DNA of 64,000 bases from positions 1-64,000 of the forward strand of contig NZ_MRWD01000028.1 of assembly GCF_002093625.1 (NCBI RefSeq), read 5' to 3'. Below, one piece after another: positions 62,832 through 64,000 of this stretch; positions within the stretch are counted from its first letter, which is position 1; every line of letters starts with the position of its first letter. The stretch comes from Rouxiella silvae (GTDB taxonomy: Bacteria; Pseudomonadota; Gammaproteobacteria; Enterobacterales; Enterobacteriaceae). The position numbers and the translations under genes are program-made. The notes under the pieces were generated by a model. It was not told where the DNA came from, did no database searches, and saw nothing but the letters and a program-made list of their open reading frames with translations.

Positions 62832-63812
62832 ATGAAAAAAGCAGTGGCGGAAAATAACAGTAAAAAATGGCTTTCTGATAATCCAAAATATATTTATTCA
62901 TTTGTGGCAAAAAAATACTTCTCTGAAATGAAGACAAAAAGTGAAATAGCCGATGAAATGGGTATCTCACGATTTAAAGTTGCCCGCCTGATTGCCGAGG
63001 CGATTGAAAATGAATACGTAAAATTTGTATTCCCCAAGCAGCAAGCACTTGATGAAGAGCTGGCTCAGAATATCTGTAATAAGTACTCACTTAAAGATGC
63101 TGTCGTTCTGTCAATGATTGATTCGTACGGCGACAGGCAACTGCTTACCGATAAACTGGGTATCGTTACCGCTAATTACCTCAGCGATCATCTCAAGCAG
63201 GATATGAAAGTGGGCATCGCTTGGGGGCGCGTATTATCAAGCACTGTCAGTACCCTGCGTGAACTTCCGCCACTGCACGTTGTTCAACTTGCCGGTGTTC
63301 ATCCCAAGATAGAGTTTAGCCAGAGCCCTATTGATTTAATTCATAAAATTGCATCAATAAGCAACGGTAAGGCTTACCCAATCTATTTACCGATGTGGGT
63401 CGATGACGAGAATGTCGCCAGGCAAATCGCCAATGACGAGTTTGTAGCTGAAGCTCGCCGGTTTTATACCAATCTTGACGTCATTATCACCGGCATTGGT
63501 GCCTGGAAGTCAGGCTCGTCGAGCCTGTTTAACATCTTCCCTGATGAGTGGCGTGAAGGCCTTTTGGCTCATGACGTATGTGCTGATATATGTACTACGT
63601 TCATCGACTCAAAGGGCAAGGTTATTGAAAGCCCGATAGACAAGCTCGGGTTTGGAATTAGTCATGAGCAGATAAACAAAACCAAAAATGTTATTGGCGT
63701 GGCGGGCGGTGAAGATAAGTATGAAGCCGTACTGGCATCGCTGCGTTCCGGGATCCTCGATACATTAATCACGGATTTTGACACCGCGGTTAAATTAATG
63801 GACGAGAACTGA
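62832..63812 (+). CDS. SorC-family sugar-binding transcriptional regulator
   Basis: A 326-residue regulator. The N-terminal HTH is KTKSEIADEMGISRFKVARL, followed by a large SorC/DeoR-like phospho-sugar-sensing domain with VGIAWGRVLSSTV, LAGVHPK, ITGIGAWKSGS and GVAGGEDKYEAVLASLRSG (the last is typical). It probably binds the palindrome at 58863-58900 and responds to a phosphorylated intermediate of the pathway. The ribosome site is weak. Confidence 0.9.
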   Translation: MKKAVAENNSKKWLSDNPKYIYSFVAKKYFSEMKTKSEIADEMGISRFKVARLIAEAIENEYVKFVFPKQQALDEELAQNICNKYSLKDAVVLSMIDSYGDRQLLTDKLGIVTANYLSDHLKQDMKVGIAWGRVLSSTVSTLRELPPLHVVQLAGVHPKIEFSQSPIDLIHKIASISNGKAYPIYLPMWVDDENVARQIANDEFVAEARRFYTNLDVIITGIGAWKSGSSSLFNIFPDEWREGLLAHDVCADICTTFIDSKGKVIESPIDKLGFGISHEQINKTKNVIGVAGGEDKYEAVLASLRSGILDTLITDFDTAVKLMDEN

Positions 63813-63843
63813 TTTTATTTTCTTCATTACGTAAGGTAACACC

Positions 63844-64000
63844 ATGAGTATACGTCAATTAACGCAGCAAATTCTGTCTGAGTTAACGCACAACTCTCAG
63901 TATATTGATGATGCGGAATTGGAAAGTCTTGTCACGGTCATACGCCAGGCAAATCACATTTTTCTTGCTGGCGCAGGGCGAAGTGGCATCGGAATTCGCG
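63844..64000 (+). CDS. SIS-domain sugar-phosphate isomerase (partial, 6-phospho-3-hexuloisomerase-like)
   Basis: The first 52 codons only; the gene runs off the window. It begins MSIRQLTQQILSELTHNSQY and reaches the SIS motif HIFLAGAGRSGIGIR, typical of 6-phospho-3-hexuloisomerase or arabinose-5-phosphate-isomerase-type proteins. AAGG lies 12 bases before the ATG. It lies 31 bases after the SorC gene and is probably part of the same carbohydrate locus. Confidence 0.75.
   Translation, partial: MSIRQLTQQILSELTHNSQYIDDAELESLVTVIRQANHIFLAGAGRSGIGIR

Overview
The window is ordinary enterobacterial chromosome with several accessory blocks. The best taxonomic evidence is the ychO-narL-narX-narK block, an OmpF-type porin with an OmpR-like upstream site, and E. 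coli-like YddG, FhuF and MgtA/MgtB proteins. I place it in Enterobacterales, probably near Yersiniaceae (Serratia/Rahnella/Rouxiella-like), but cannot fix the genus from sequence alone. No tRNA, rRNA, complete IS element or CRISPR array was seen.

Layout. 1-1660: OmpF-type porin with terminator. 1698-3618: an AT-rich pair of tandem paralogues of unknown function. 3875-14539: a co-directional cluster of dgcN, dgcA, a complete oligopeptide ABC transporter, a P1/DmpA-type peptidase, an M55 D-aminopeptidase and a LysR regulator. It reads as an uptake and breakdown route for peptides containing D-amino acids, ending in N-acetyl-glutamate. 14596-18388 (minus): a three-subunit membrane sugar/gluconate dehydrogenase. 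18900-24502: ychO, narL, narX, narK, with FNR and NarL sites upstream of narK but no narGHJI beside it. 24575-31754: an Fe-type alcohol dehydrogenase, small unknown genes, fhuF, a KDG-aldolase-type enzyme, a gamma-glutamyltransferase-family protein and an aldo/keto reductase.

31756-35890 (minus): a three-gene cluster of FAD dehydrogenase, class I aldolase and FGGY kinase, probably for an unidentified polyol or sugar. 36146-37694: a NemR-like repressor with a divergent DJ-1-family gene and two matching operators. 37795-43393: an MFS efflux pump with LysR, an aminotransferase, and pxpBC. 43394-47148: a P-type Mg2+ ATPase behind a leader of about 770 nt that holds small ORFs and a strong hairpin. 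47149-50121: an AT-rich accessory patch with a decayed mannose-family PTS EIIA gene, a HAD phosphatase and small genes.

50162-58741: assorted regulators, two EamA exporters including YddG, a nitrilase-family hydrolase and a GNAT enzyme. 58801-64000: a galactitol-type PTS (separate IIA, IIB and IIC), a ribulose-phosphate-3-epimerase-like enzyme, a zinc-type polyol-phosphate dehydrogenase, a SorC-family regulator and the start of a SIS-domain sugar-phosphate isomerase. This is a candidate pentitol or hexitol pathway that runs off the right end.
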